The notes: a model not told the origin generated them from the letters alone. Positions 8,188 to 18,138 are shown, counted from the first letter of the stretch. The stretch is 64,000 nucleotides of DNA from Ochrobactrum teleogrylli (GCF_006376685.1 NZ_VEWL01000012.1:62001-126000), one strand, 5' to 3'. Translations and numbers: made by a program.

Positions 8188-9957
8188 TTATTTCTTCGCG
8201 GTGCTCTGCAAGGCTTCCGTCATGGCGCGCAGCGTCACAAATGTCGATGCTGCGCCGGGGTCGATATGGCCAACGGAACGCTCACCGAGTTTTGCGGAAC
8301 GACCGCGACGCGATTCCATGGCAGCCGTCGATTGCATACCAGCCTCTGCACCCTTGCGGGCCGCAAGGAGGACATCCAGCGTCGAGCGGCCCTGCTTTGC
8401 GGCCTCCGCAGCGGCAGCGACAGCCGGAACCCATGCATCGATCATGGTCTTGTCGCCCGGTTCCGCGCGACCACGATCGCGAATGCCCTGACACGCCGCT
8501 GCCAGCCAATCGGCCATGCCCGCACCATCAAGATTCAACCGGTTGCTGACCGCAGTACCAGCGCGCAGGAATGCCGTCGCGTAGAGCGGCCCCGAGGATG
8601 CGCCCACTGCATCGAGAAACGCCTTGGCCATGCGCTTGCAGATGGCTTCGATGGTTTCGTCTTCCGGCGCGTCTTCCAGCGCGTGCTGCACTGCCTTCCA
8701 GCCGATTTCCATCGTGATGCCATGATCGCCGTCGCCGATAACGCCGTCCAGCTCCGATAGCCAGTTTTTCTCGGCGATGATTTGCTCGCCGACATTGGCC
8801 ATCATGATCTTGAAAATGGCTGGCGTCACATCACCATCCTTGATCAACTCACGCGGCGCGTCTTGGGCAGGATCGCGAGTTTCTGCGGCATGCTCCACCT
8901 TATGGCTGCGACTGGCCAGACGCTCCTTGGGCTGCACGGCGCCAACCGTCAGCGCGGGCGTATGACACGGATGATCAAGCAGCGCCTGCAATGTATCGTC
9001 GAGCTTCATCAGCGTAATGGAAGCGCCAGCCATTTCGAGCGATGTTGCATATTCGCCCACCCAGGACGCGTGGATACTCACGCCCTTGCCATCCAGCAAC
9101 TGCTTGACGCGGCGGAAAACCAGATAGAGCTCGATCTGCGATGTCGCACCAAGTCCGTTGACCAGAACCGCAACCCGGTCTCCGCGCTTGAGGGCCAGTT
9201 CTTCCAGAATGGACGCCATCAATTCGTCGGTGACGGCATCGGCCGGCGCAAGTTTTTCGCGACGGATACCCGGCTCGCCATGCAGCCCCATGCCGATTTC
9301 CATATCCTCGTCGCCGATGGTGAAATTCGGCTTGCCGGTCTGTGGCAAGGAACATGGGCTCAGCGCAACACCCATCGAGCGTGTCGCTTCGTTCGCCGCC
9401 TGCGCAAATGCTTCAACGCGCGCCAGAGGTTCACCGAGATCCGCGGCAGCGCCTGCAACCTTGAATACGAAGAAATCACCCGCAATGCCGCGCCGTTCCG
9501 TCTTCCGTTCAAGCGGTGCGGAGGCCACGTCGTCGGCAACAGCCACATGACGCACATCCATCCCGTTTTGCGCCAGCTCTTCCGCAGCCATGGTAAAGTT
9601 AAGCACATCGCCGGTGTAATTGCCGTAAAGCATGAGAACACCGACACCACCATCCGCCGCGCGCGCCGCTTCAGCAATATGCGATGGCGATGGCGAGGCA
9701 AAAATATTGCCAACCGCTGCGGCATCGGCCAGTCCGCGACCGACGTACCCGGCAAAGGCAGGCTCATGTCCCGAGCCCCCACCCACAACGATACCAACCT
9801 TGCCGTCGCGGGGACCATCAACGGCCACCACGGCACGTCCGGTCTCGCCTTCGACACGCAGCATATCCGGATGAGCGCTAACCATGCCTTCAATCAATTC
9901 CGCAATGATGTTTTCCGGCGCATTAATCAGCTTTTTGGTTCTGACCTGTTCATTCAT
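8188..9957 (-). CDS. Fused DhaK-DhaL kinase (dihydroxyacetone or erythrulose kinase)
   Basis: About 589 residues joining a DhaK domain and a DhaL domain in one ATP-dependent kinase. In DhaK the GGGSGHEPAFAGYVG loop (about residues 55-70) and GLHGEPGIRREK, with the histidine that binds substrate covalently, are visible. In DhaL the Mg-ATP motifs GVIGDGDHGITM and SSGPLYATAFL, and GDKTMIDAW, are intact. The family phosphorylates dihydroxyacetone, glyceraldehyde or D/L-erythrulose. Next to eryC/H/I and a sugar ABC transporter, a tetrulose kinase role is plausible but inferred. ATG 9957 was chosen for its GAGAG upstream; ATG 9975 is an alternative. It ends the transporter operon. Confidence 0.88.
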   Translation of the reverse strand: MNEQVRTKKLINAPENIIAELIEGMVSAHPDMLRVEGETGRAVVAVDGPRDGKVGIVVGGGSGHEPAFAGYVGRGLADAAAVGNIFASPSPSHIAEAARAADGGVGVLMLYGNYTGDVLNFTMAAEELAQNGMDVRHVAVADDVASAPLERKTERRGIAGDFFVFKVAGAAADLGEPLARVEAFAQAANEATRSMGVALSPCSLPQTGKPNFTIGDEDMEIGMGLHGEPGIRREKLAPADAVTDELMASILEELALKRGDRVAVLVNGLGATSQIELYLVFRRVKQLLDGKGVSIHASWVGEYATSLEMAGASITLMKLDDTLQALLDHPCHTPALTVGAVQPKERLASRSHKVEHAAETRDPAQDAPRELIKDGDVTPAIFKIMMANVGEQIIAEKNWLSELDGVIGDGDHGITMEIGWKAVQHALEDAPEDETIEAICKRMAKAFLDAVGASSGPLYATAFLRAGTAVSNRLNLDGAGMADWLAAACQGIRDRGRAEPGDKTMIDAWVPAVAAAAEAAKQGRSTLDVLLAARKGAEAGMQSTAAMESRRGRSAKLGERSVGHIDPGAASTFVTLRAMTEALQSTAKK

Positions 9958-9990
9958 GTTCGTATCTCTCATCAAACTTCAGCGGCGGAT

Positions 9991-10956
9991 TTAGTTGGCA
10001 TCGCGTCGTAGATAGCGGCGCGAGATTGCATCAAAGGAAATAGCGAGAACCACAATCGCACCGGACACAATCCCCTGCCAGTAAGGCGAGACGCCAAACA
10101 GCACGATGATGTTTTCGATGATGGCGATTATACCTGCGCCAAGGATCGCTCCAATCGGGCTGCCGATGCCGCCCGTGGTGGCGACACCACCAATGACAGA
10201 GGCTGCAATCGGGGCCAGAACCCAGCTATCGCCGATGGACGGTTGCGCCGTTCCCAGACGCGCCACCATCAACACGCCGGCCAGTGCCGCGATGGCGCCC
10301 GCCACGACGAACACCAGAAGGCGTACCTTGTTGACGCGGATACCCAGCATACGTGCACCGTCGCGGTTGTTGCCAATGGCATACATATAGCGACCGAACG
10401 GCGTTTTCAGCATTACGAAGGTTGCAACCAGAAGTGCGGCGATCATCACCAGAAACGGCACCGGAACGCCGAAGAGGTCGCCACGTCCCAAAAACTGTAC
10501 CTCACGCGGTATGCCGGTAATCGCGACACCACGCGTCAGCACCAGATTAGCGCCGCCGAAAATACCCGCCGTACCGATAGTGAGAACCAGCGAATGCAAG
10601 CCAAGAACGGTGACCAGCAAGCCGTTAAGCAGGCCAAGACAAGCGCCGAGACACAGTGCCAACAGCATGGCGGTATAAGGTTCGATTCCCAATTTGACCA
10701 TCAGAATACCGGAGACGACGCCGCACAGGCCGCCAATGACGCCAAGCGACAGATCAAGTTCTCCCAACACCATGAGCATGGACTGGGCAATGGTAATGAG
10801 CCCCACAAAGGCCAATCCGCGTGCCACGACGGAAAGGTTATATGGCGTGAGGAAGTAAGGTGAAATCACCGCCGACAGGACGAAAATCACCAGCAGGGCA
10901 AAGAAGACGCCTGCAAGCGGCGTGCGTATCAAGTTGGAAAGCGGTTTAGTTTGCAT
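9991..10956 (-). CDS. Sugar ABC transporter permease (RbsC type)
   Basis: A 321-residue inner-membrane permease of the ribose/galactose (CUT2) class with about 8-10 hydrophobic segments. The conserved signature region MYAIGNNRDGARMLGIRVNK and the downstream APIAASVIGG are typical of RbsC/AraH proteins. Its first 11 bases overlap the end of the ATPase gene and it is followed 33 bases later by the DhaKL kinase. It forms the channel for the sugar delivered by the binding protein at 12521. The substrate is unknown; a tetrulose, tetritol or triose is suggested by the adjacent kinase. Confidence 0.9.
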   Translation of the reverse strand: MQTKPLSNLIRTPLAGVFFALLVIFVLSAVISPYFLTPYNLSVVARGLAFVGLITIAQSMLMVLGELDLSLGVIGGLCGVVSGILMVKLGIEPYTAMLLALCLGACLGLLNGLLVTVLGLHSLVLTIGTAGIFGGANLVLTRGVAITGIPREVQFLGRGDLFGVPVPFLVMIAALLVATFVMLKTPFGRYMYAIGNNRDGARMLGIRVNKVRLLVFVVAGAIAALAGVLMVARLGTAQPSIGDSWVLAPIAASVIGGVATTGGIGSPIGAILGAGIIAIIENIIVLFGVSPYWQGIVSGAIVVLAISFDAISRRYLRRDAN

Positions 10957-12445
10957 CGGCTTTTACCTCTGTTCCAAAGATCGCGCCTACGAGTGTTTCG
11001 TTGTTGGTTTCGGTGGCGTCGTACTCGCCGGTAATGCGCCCGTTGTGCATCGTGATGATACGGCTTGCGCATTTCTTGAGTTCGTTCAGTTCCGAGGAAA
11101 CCAGGATGACGCCCACGCCTTCCTCGGCCAGATTCTTCATGATGCGATAGATTTCGGTTTTGGTGCGGATATCGATGCCCTTGGTCGGTTCATCGAAGAT
11201 CAGCACGCGCGGCCGCGTTGCCATGGCGCGCCCGATAATCGCCTTTTGCTGATTACCGCCTGAAAGTTGCGATATGCGCTTGCCCATGCCGGAGGTGCGA
11301 ATACCGTAATCGTCGATGATTTTTTGAACAATGTTACGTTCGCGGCGGTCATTGATGCCGAGCGAGCCGCTGGTCAGTGAAAGCACGGACAGACCGATAT
11401 TCTCGCGCAGCGACAGCAGCGGGAAAATCCCGTGATGCTTGCGCTCTTCCGAAAGATAGAGCATGCCGCCGGCCACGGAACGCGACGTGTCGTTCAATGC
11501 CCAATCCTTGCCTTCGACCGTCACGCTTCCGGCGCGCGCCTTGAGAAATCCGAAGATGGTTTGCATGACTTCCGAACGGCCAGCGCCGACCAGTCCGGCA
11601 AAACCGAGAATTTCGCCCTTACGCAGATCGAAGCTGACGTCTTCAAATCGCGGGCCCGAAAGTCCACGAACTTCCATGATCGGCGCGCCGATCTCGCCCG
11701 TCGGTCGGAAATGCTCGTCCAGCGCGAGATCGCGACCAGACATGGCGCGGATGAGATCCGCCTCCGTCACGTCGCTGATCTTGCCGCTCTCAATCTTTGT
11801 GCCATTGCGAAGGACCGTGTAATCATCACCGATCTGGAAGACTTCATCCATCTTGTGACTGATGAAGACAATCGCATGGTCACGATCGAGCAGGCTTCGA
11901 ATAACCTTGAAAACGCGCTCCACCTCGACACGCGTCAGTGACGATGTCGGTTCGTCCAGAATGAGAACCTTCATCTGCGAATTGGTGCAGGCGCGCGCGA
12001 TTTGCAAAAGCTGCTGGTCGGATACCGAGATATTGGCGACCAGCTGATGGGGATGCGCTTCGATACCGAACCGGTCAAGATATGTCTTGGCCTCTTCCAT
12101 CAACGCGGTGCGATTGACCAGAAAACCGCCATGACCTGTCCGGCTGAATGGCATGAACAGGTTTTCGGCTACGCTCATCTGCGGAAACAGGGTCAGTTCC
12201 TGCGGGACATAGGCCACATTCTTATAGAGCGTCGGATCGGACGCAGGATCGCGCCCATCGATCAGAACCTGACCTCGTGATGCGTGATCGGTCCCGGTCA
12301 GAATTTTCACGAGGGTGGATTTACCCGCGCCGTTCTCGCCAGCAAGAATATGGGTGCGTCCGAGCTCAATCTGGAGATCGACCCCATCCAGAGCGGTCAC
12401 ACCGGGAAAATCCCTGCCGAGGCCGCGCGTTTCAAGATAAGCCAT
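10946..12445 (-). CDS. Sugar ABC transporter ATPase (RbsA type, two cassettes)
   Basis: A 499-residue cytoplasmic ATPase with two tandem nucleotide-binding domains, the CUT2 arrangement. The first has Walker [11 protein letters not shown] (about residue 36), signature region VSDQQLLQIARA and Walker [12 protein letters not shown]. The second has the degenerate loop GLVGAGRSEVMQ (about 287), [14 protein letters not shown] and LIFDEPTKGID. The Gly-Ala-Gly-Arg-Ser second Walker A is normal for this class. It overlaps the permease gene by 11 bases and is 75 bases downstream of the binding-protein gene in the same operon. Confidence 0.93.
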   Translation of the reverse strand: MAYLETRGLGRDFPGVTALDGVDLQIELGRTHILAGENGAGKSTLVKILTGTDHASRGQVLIDGRDPASDPTLYKNVAYVPQELTLFPQMSVAENLFMPFSRTGHGGFLVNRTALMEEAKTYLDRFGIEAHPHQLVANISVSDQQLLQIARACTNSQMKVLILDEPTSSLTRVEVERVFKVIRSLLDRDHAIVFISHKMDEVFQIGDDYTVLRNGTKIESGKISDVTEADLIRAMSGRDLALDEHFRPTGEIGAPIMEVRGLSGPRFEDVSFDLRKGEILGFAGLVGAGRSEVMQTIFGFLKARAGSVTVEGKDWALNDTSRSVAGGMLYLSEERKHHGIFPLLSLRENIGLSVLSLTSGSLGINDRRERNIVQKIIDDYGIRTSGMGKRISQLSGGNQQKAIIGRAMATRPRVLIFDEPTKGIDIRTKTEIYRIMKNLAEEGVGVILVSSELNELKKCASRIITMHNGRITGEYDATETNNETLVGAIFGTEVKADAN

Positions 12446-12520
12446 AGAGGGACATCCTGGACAGCATTGGACAAAGGAAGCGCGGAGAAACCCCGCGCTC
12501 CTGTAGCGTGATCGGTGGGA

Positions 12521-13465
12521 TTAGTTACCCACGTTTTCCTTGGTCAGGAATGCGTTGCCGGTATCGATATAGCCCGGCACCGGAGCGCCGGTTGCCTGGG
12601 CCCAGAGCACCATGACCGACCAGTAGCCCTGCAATTCCGGCTGCGATGCCGAAGAACTGTCAGCAACGCCGTTGCGGATCATGTCGAGCATTTCCGGCAG
12701 GTTATCGAGACCGACCAGCGTGACCTTGCCCTGCTTGCCAGCTTCGACAATAGCCTGACCGATGCCGATCGGACCTGCGGCATCCGATGCGACCCAGCCC
12801 TTCAGATTTGGGTTGGCCTGCATGATTGCGGCTGCCTGCTGCTGAGCGGTTTCGATGCTGTCATTGTCGATGCCTTCAGCAACAACCTTGATTCCCGGAT
12901 GCTCGGCGAATACCTGACGATGGCAATCGGCGCGGATGGAGTGATTAGGCGCCGTCGGCACGCCCATCATGATCGCGACTTCGCCTTCACCGCCAAGCAC
13001 CTCGACCAGACGGCGCGCGGCGATCTTTGCCTGCTCGCAGAAGTCGGAACCGATATGGGTAATAGCCATGCCTTCCGGCGGCACGGAATCGAACAGGACG
13101 AGCGGAATCTTCTGTCCCTGCGCTTCTTCGAGGGATGCCCGATTGCCAGACGGGTCGAGCAGATCCAGCGCCAGACCGTCAGGACGGGTTGCCAGCGCAC
13201 TGTCGATGATCTGGTTTTGCTGTACGACATCCGCGCTCTGCGGAGCGGAATAAACGATTTCAACATTCGCGCCAGTCTGCGCCTTGAGTGCTGCTGCGGC
13301 CTGCTGCGCGCCATCATTCACCTTGTCGAACCAGGGATGAACGACCTTCGGCACGATAACGAAGCGATAGCTATCCTTCTTCGTCGTTCCCGGCGCATCC
13401 TGCGCGATTGCGACAGTCGGCAATGCAAAGGCGGCAAGCGCCAGCAAAGTAGCGAATTTTTTCAT
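12521..13465 (-). CDS. Periplasmic sugar-binding protein of the ABC transporter
   Basis: A 314-residue solute-binding protein with a signal peptide (MKKFATLLALAAFALPTVAIA, cleavage after about residue 21). The mature part has the two-lobed periplasmic-binding fold of ribose-binding proteins: KVVHPWFDKVNDGA, a hinge-proximal LVLFDSVPPEG and the LVGLDNLPEML segment. GGGAGGA lies 6 bases before ATG 13465. It is the first gene of the operon (binding protein, ATPase, permease, kinase). No clear terminator or operator was seen in the short upstream gap before the DhaL remnant. Confidence 0.9.
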   Translation of the reverse strand: MKKFATLLALAAFALPTVAIAQDAPGTTKKDSYRFVIVPKVVHPWFDKVNDGAQQAAAALKAQTGANVEIVYSAPQSADVVQQNQIIDSALATRPDGLALDLLDPSGNRASLEEAQGQKIPLVLFDSVPPEGMAITHIGSDFCEQAKIAARRLVEVLGGEGEVAIMMGVPTAPNHSIRADCHRQVFAEHPGIKVVAEGIDNDSIETAQQQAAAIMQANPNLKGWVASDAAGPIGIGQAIVEAGKQGKVTLVGLDNLPEMLDMIRNGVADSSSASQPELQGYWSVMVLWAQATGAPVPGYIDTGNAFLTKENVGN

Positions 13466-13608
13466 TAGATTCCTCCCTAAGCAAAATCAGGCCAGGCAAC
13501 CTCACCTGCCCGCAAATCGATGTGCGAAACGCCATGAATTTCGCTCCGCACATTAAGATCTTCGGCACATTTACAACTGTATTTTTAAAATTACAAGAGT
13601 TTAATCCC

Positions 13609-13995
13609 GTTGTTCACGGCGGTCCACATCGTCTCGGCTCGATGAGACCGCTTTACGATGTGATGTTCATCGCATTCGCGGAAAAGCCTGATGGCGTCGA
13701 TAAGATTGACCCAAACTGATTCAGCCGCATGCTGCACCGAGGTCTGGAAGGCGCTCAGTCCATTGGTTCGGCGAAAGGCGGCGACAAGACTCGGCTGGAC
13801 ACACTTGTCCCGGCCATTGAGGCCTTCGTTGAAGCGGCCGAAAGGGGCCGCGATTCCACAATCAATCTCGTGGCTAAAGTCGGCAGAGCAAGCCGCCTTG
13901 GCGAAAGATCGTTGGGGGTGCGAGATGCAGGAGCGACCTCATGCGCAATCATCTTGAAAGAGTTGTCGCTGAGCACCCGCGAGCGTTTGGACTAA
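13609..13995 (+). pseudogene. DhaL remnant (dihydroxyacetone kinase ADP-binding subunit)
   Basis: In one frame the plus strand reads GSMRPLYDVMFIAFAEK, then a TGA at 13717-13719, then FSRMLHRGLEGAQ, GDKTRLDTLVPAIEAF and LVAKVGRASRLGERSLGV, ending RDAGATSCAIILKEL. This is the C-terminal half of a stand-alone DhaL, including the conserved ASRLGERSLGV segment. The N-terminal half with the metal-binding GDGDHG motif is absent and there is an in-frame stop, so it is a dead fragment. It is not a copy of the DhaL domain of the intact kinase at 8188, whose sequence differs. Bases 13996-14134 after it were not identified. Confidence 0.8.
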
Positions 13996-14134
13996 CCGTG
14001 ATCCAATCAGCTGAGGGACTCTCCCATGGCGCTGGCGATGCTGAACGAATACAAGTTGCCGCTGCCAATCACATCGCGGATCGACAGCGGCTTCATCACA
14101 GTTCGGGCTTTCAGGGTCGATTAGACCGATCCGG

Positions 14135-17100
14135 TTACCACTTCACGCGCAGGCCCACCTGTCCCTTGACAGAATAGCTGTCGCCAAAGTTATTCAGACT
14201 GGTGTTGATCAGACCCTCGCCATAAATGGAATATTTATCATCATCCCAGTTATAGGTTCCGCCGATCCCCAGACCGCCCCATACACGGTCATTGCGGCTG
14301 GCGAAACTCACGCCCTGAACATCGACCCTGGTTCCCTCAAGGAACTCATAATAGAGATTGGCGATGCCGTAGACGTGGGTGCGATTGAGCAAGCCCTTGT
14401 CATTCTGCCACGAGTTTTCATGGTCGAGCGTCAGACCGAGACGGCCTTGCAGGCTTTCACCACGATCAAGACTGACTCGTGCACCGAATGCATCGGTGAA
14501 AGCGTCGAAGTCGACATTGGAATAAACCAGCTGGGCCTGTGGCGTGACAGACCAGGCGGGATCGATGGCGATGCGCTTGCCGCTTTCCAGCGACAGCGTA
14601 TAACCGAAGCCGTCATTGCCATCGGCGAGATTCCTGCGGGCGAGAATAGAGTCGAGATCGCTCGTGTACCAGGTCATCTGGCCCTGACCGTCCAGATAAA
14701 AGCCATTCTCGCCATACCAGGTCAGCGTACCGCCAAAGCCATACCCGTCCGTCTTGATCTCACCATCGCCATAAACAGAATTGATGTCGGTTTTACCATG
14801 GGCGTAATGGACTGTGACACCGCCGATCAGCTTGCCGCTTTCCGTTTCGCTCAACAGCCCATCAATACCAGCCTGGAGCTTGAAGATATTCTGGTCGTAA
14901 TCAGTGGCTGAGGTCGAGAAACGCGGTTCGATGCTGTTATGGGCGCCTTCGATGCGGCCCCATACACCGTTGCCTTCAATCGCAACGCCGGCTTCTTCCG
15001 GAGCGGCATAAGGTGTGCCGACCGGGTCAGCGCCCTGCGCCACCACCTTGTTGCCATTGCCGGCCCAGAAACGATTGCCAACGCGCTGCTGCAAGGTGGG
15101 CACGCCGTTCAGTCCGAGCAATGCCTGCGGGTAGGCTTCATAGGTCGGAACACCCGCCTGATAAAGCGGCGCTGTCGGCGTTGTTGCTGGATTGGATACA
15201 TCGGTCAATTGCGAACGCAAATACCAGTTGCCATCAGTCGGCGTTGAAGCGCCACCCTGATAGAGCTGATAGGCATAGGCGCCCGCAACGACCGCCTGCT
15301 TGCCACCAACCGTATAATCGCCGATGAGTGAGAACAAGCCATTGGAAGCGCCGTTCACTTCAATGATACGGATACCTTCATTGGTCTGCGCGCCGGTTCC
15401 ACCGACATTGTTGACGCCAACATTTGTCGTGCCCGATGTATCGCCATTGACGATGATCATATCCGTCTTGGAGTTGTCATCGCCGAGCGCAACATCGAAC
15501 AGCATCTGTCCGCCATTGCCGTTGTAATTTCCACCGATGATCACAACATCGCCCACGGCATCATCGACCGTGGTGATAGTTCCGGCATTGGTCACATCGC
15601 CGCTGAACGCGTAAACCCCGGCTCCCTCGCCCGTACCGACAAAAGTCGAGCTTGAATCAATCGCCATATTGCCGTCGAAGTCGAGCGACGCCATGCCGTC
15701 AAGCGTAGAACCGTTGTTCAGGAACACACCGGTTGTTCCTTCATCCGGTTCACCGACATGCCATGCACCATTATCGATGGACAGATTGGCACCGTCCAGC
15801 TTGACGACTTCCCAATTGGTGATCTTGCCGCCATTCGTGGTCGCAGTCACACCTTTGAGTGTGAGCGTATCGATCATGCCATCGGCGACGGAGGTGTCAT
15901 CGCCACCGTCCAGCACCTGCGACCCATCATAGGTCGATGCACTCACCGTTGCAGTGTCGGAACCGTCCTGACCGTAGAAACCACCAGTCAGTTTGCCGCC
16001 CGTCCAGTTGAACGTATCATTGCCTTCATGGTTGGCGATACCGTCATTGCTCTGGGGATCGTCCCTGTCATCGCCGTAAATATTACCGGCATAGCTTCCA
16101 CCAGCCAGATTGAAGGTATCGTTGCCGAGGCCAAGGATCGCATCGCCAGTTACAGTGCCAGCGCTGTTAACAATGACATTACCCCCGACCGTATCCGACG
16201 CGGTCGGATTACCAGCAACACCGCCATCCCGAATGGCGATCCCGGATGTTGCTTTGACTGTTGCAGAAGCTGCAATATCGATCGTCGAGCCGTTTGCTGC
16301 TATCGTCTGGATACCCGCGCCCGCACCGCCGCTCACTATACCCACAACGCTAACCAACGTTGATCCAGTGCCCCTGTTACGTGCCAAAATGCCGGTTCTG
16401 CCAGTAATTGAACCCGCAGTCTGTTGTACAGTCAGGTCGGTGGCGCTGCTGCCATTAGTTGCACGGACACCATAATCACCGGAAGCAGTCACGTTGCCGG
16501 ACAACGAAACCGTGGTCGAACCGATTCCCGCATTGTCTGCGTAAACACCATAGTCCCCACCTTTGACCGTTCCAGATGTCTGATTGACAATGATATCCTT
16601 TGCAGTGCCTACGTTATAAGCGTAAAGACCACCCACTTCGATCGCCGCAACATCGCCGGAACTAATGATCGTCGTCGATCCACTCCCCCTATTATTGGCA
16701 TACATGCCGTACCAATTTCCGGAGATTGATCCCCCTGTCTGCATAAGGACAATATCCGTCGCAGATGCAGCATTATAGGCATAGACACCGTAAGTGTCGT
16801 TATAAGCGGCTCCGGCCTGGGTCTGGTTTATAGTCCCGGCTGTCGTAATCGACACAGCACCAGTGCCATAATTATCGGCGCGAATGCCATGCGTATAACC
16901 TGTGATCGTGCTATTCGCGGCTTGGGTGACGGTGATATCTGTCGCTGCAGTCTGGTTTGCCGCCCATATACCGTTGTCACCTACACCGTTCACATCACCG
17001 GCCACATCAATTACCGTTGCCCCTGTTCCATAATGGTTTGTATGAATCCCATCCTTCGCACCAATGATGGTTCCGGCTGTCTGGCTGACGGCTATATCTG

Positions 17101-17761
17101 TTGTATTGCCAGAGTTTTCAATGAATATCCCGTGTTCAGATGTTCCTGTCGTCGTGCCTGAGACTGCAACCGTTGTGGGGCCAGTCCCATCATTGACAAC
17201 ATAAATACCGTAGGTGCCGCTTATGTCGCCATTCGTCCTGATTAACACCCCGCCCGAACCATCATTGTCCGCGTCAATACCGGCTCCACCGGAGGACGCG
17301 ATGGAAGAAGCATTCTCGTCCGTTATGCTAATTCCGCCGCTTGAGTCTGCGATAAGGGCCGGGTCAACAGCGGTCGACAGACCAAATCCAGACTGTGTGA
17401 CAACGGTTATTGGAGAAGATGAGATATACACCGATAGATCACTACCGGGGCCCGCAGAAGCGCCAGAACAGGTCCAACTCCCCGAAGCGGGCGGGGTTTC
17501 CACGCAGCTACCCGCCAGTGATGGCGACGACCAAACAAAGAGTGATGCAAACACAGCCGCTGAAACGGCTGGTAAAGCAGATAGAGACAGCGCAAAACTT
17601 GCTTCACAAGGCGCTATTCCGCCAACGATGCCCTTATACTTACCCACTCGGCCACCACGGATGAGCACGCTACGTGCTTTCAGATTTGCATCAAAAGTAC
17701 CAAAGGAATTCTCAGGCCCATGCGATGGGCGATTCACCAAAGATGCTGTAGGTGCGATCAT
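14135..17761 (-). CDS. Type Va autotransporter with repetitive beta-helix passenger
   Basis: A 1208-residue secreted/outer-membrane protein. The N-terminus has an unusually long leader of about 83 residues: a charged stretch, then a hydrophobic core ending FVWSSPSLA. Residues about 150-500 consist of around eight related units of roughly 45 residues with the pattern G-I-Y/W-A-x-N, G-T-G-x-T-x-x and T-D-I-x-V-x-Q, predicted beta-helix. From about residue 934 (VWGRIEGAHNS) to the end is an autotransporter beta-barrel closing on GQVGLRVKW with a terminal aromatic residue. AAAGGGGG precedes ATG 17761. It is likely a surface adhesin; the passenger's partner is unknown. Confidence 0.88.
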   Translation of the reverse strand: MIAPTASLVNRPSHGPENSFGTFDANLKARSVLIRGGRVGKYKGIVGGIAPCEASFALSLSALPAVSAAVFASLFVWSSPSLAGSCVETPPASGSWTCSGASAGPGSDLSVYISSSPITVVTQSGFGLSTAVDPALIADSSGGISITDENASSIASSGGAGIDADNDGSGGVLIRTNGDISGTYGIYVVNDGTGPTTVAVSGTTTGTSEHGIFIENSGNTTDIAVSQTAGTIIGAKDGIHTNHYGTGATVIDVAGDVNGVGDNGIWAANQTAATDITVTQAANSTITGYTHGIRADNYGTGAVSITTAGTINQTQAGAAYNDTYGVYAYNAASATDIVLMQTGGSISGNWYGMYANNRGSGSTTIISSGDVAAIEVGGLYAYNVGTAKDIIVNQTSGTVKGGDYGVYADNAGIGSTTVSLSGNVTASGDYGVRATNGSSATDLTVQQTAGSITGRTGILARNRGTGSTLVSVVGIVSGGAGAGIQTIAANGSTIDIAASATVKATSGIAIRDGGVAGNPTASDTVGGNVIVNSAGTVTGDAILGLGNDTFNLAGGSYAGNIYGDDRDDPQSNDGIANHEGNDTFNWTGGKLTGGFYGQDGSDTATVSASTYDGSQVLDGGDDTSVADGMIDTLTLKGVTATTNGGKITNWEVVKLDGANLSIDNGAWHVGEPDEGTTGVFLNNGSTLDGMASLDFDGNMAIDSSSTFVGTGEGAGVYAFSGDVTNAGTITTVDDAVGDVVIIGGNYNGNGGQMLFDVALGDDNSKTDMIIVNGDTSGTTNVGVNNVGGTGAQTNEGIRIIEVNGASNGLFSLIGDYTVGGKQAVVAGAYAYQLYQGGASTPTDGNWYLRSQLTDVSNPATTPTAPLYQAGVPTYEAYPQALLGLNGVPTLQQRVGNRFWAGNGNKVVAQGADPVGTPYAAPEEAGVAIEGNGVWGRIEGAHNSIEPRFSTSATDYDQNIFKLQAGIDGLLSETESGKLIGGVTVHYAHGKTDINSVYGDGEIKTDGYGFGGTLTWYGENGFYLDGQGQMTWYTSDLDSILARRNLADGNDGFGYTLSLESGKRIAIDPAWSVTPQAQLVYSNVDFDAFTDAFGARVSLDRGESLQGRLGLTLDHENSWQNDKGLLNRTHVYGIANLYYEFLEGTRVDVQGVSFASRNDRVWGGLGIGGTYNWDDDKYSIYGEGLINTSLNNFGDSYSVKGQVGLRVKW

Positions 17762-18090
17762 TCACAGTCCCCCTTTAGCCTCATAATTTCACCCCGATTG
17801 AAGCTGAAGAACGCTTTTTCAGCACAGCCATTCTCCCCGCTCGGGGCCGCTCCAATGGTCGTCTCAAATTCCAAATTTCTATATATTTCTAAAATATAAT
17901 CAACAGTAGAAGCAGGAGGTGTAACCGTTAATAGCTCGGCTTTTAGTACATCTTTCGTTAATAGATATAGGCGCCTTAATTTTAGAAGACTCTTAAATAC
18001 TATTTTGAAAGTGTGATTAGCATCACCTAAATCGCGAGTGACGCCCGTCCCCGGACTGACTTCTGTGATCGCCCGTCAAAAGGGGCCTAT

Positions 18091-18138
18091 CCCCGCGCCA
18101 CTGAAAGGCTTGTTGCGTTCGAGCCTTTGGCGGCGGGG
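18091..18138. repeat. Strong GC-rich hairpin
   Basis: CCCCGCGCC and AAAGGCT on the left pair with AGCCTTT, GGC and GCGGGG on the right, with one bulge and an 11-base loop (TGTTGCGTTCG). It stands out as GC-rich inside an AT-rich region. No T-tract follows on either strand, so it is not an ordinary terminator; a structured RNA leader or palindromic repeat is possible. Confidence 0.6.

Noticed and set aside
8782..10011. A 409-codon open frame opposite the DhaKL kinase
   Set aside because: No ribosome binding site or motif was found, and the opposite strand encodes all kinase motifs.
14900..17300. Long plus-strand frames opposite the autotransporter repeats
   Set aside because: They mirror the repetitive codons of the passenger; no start site or domain was found.
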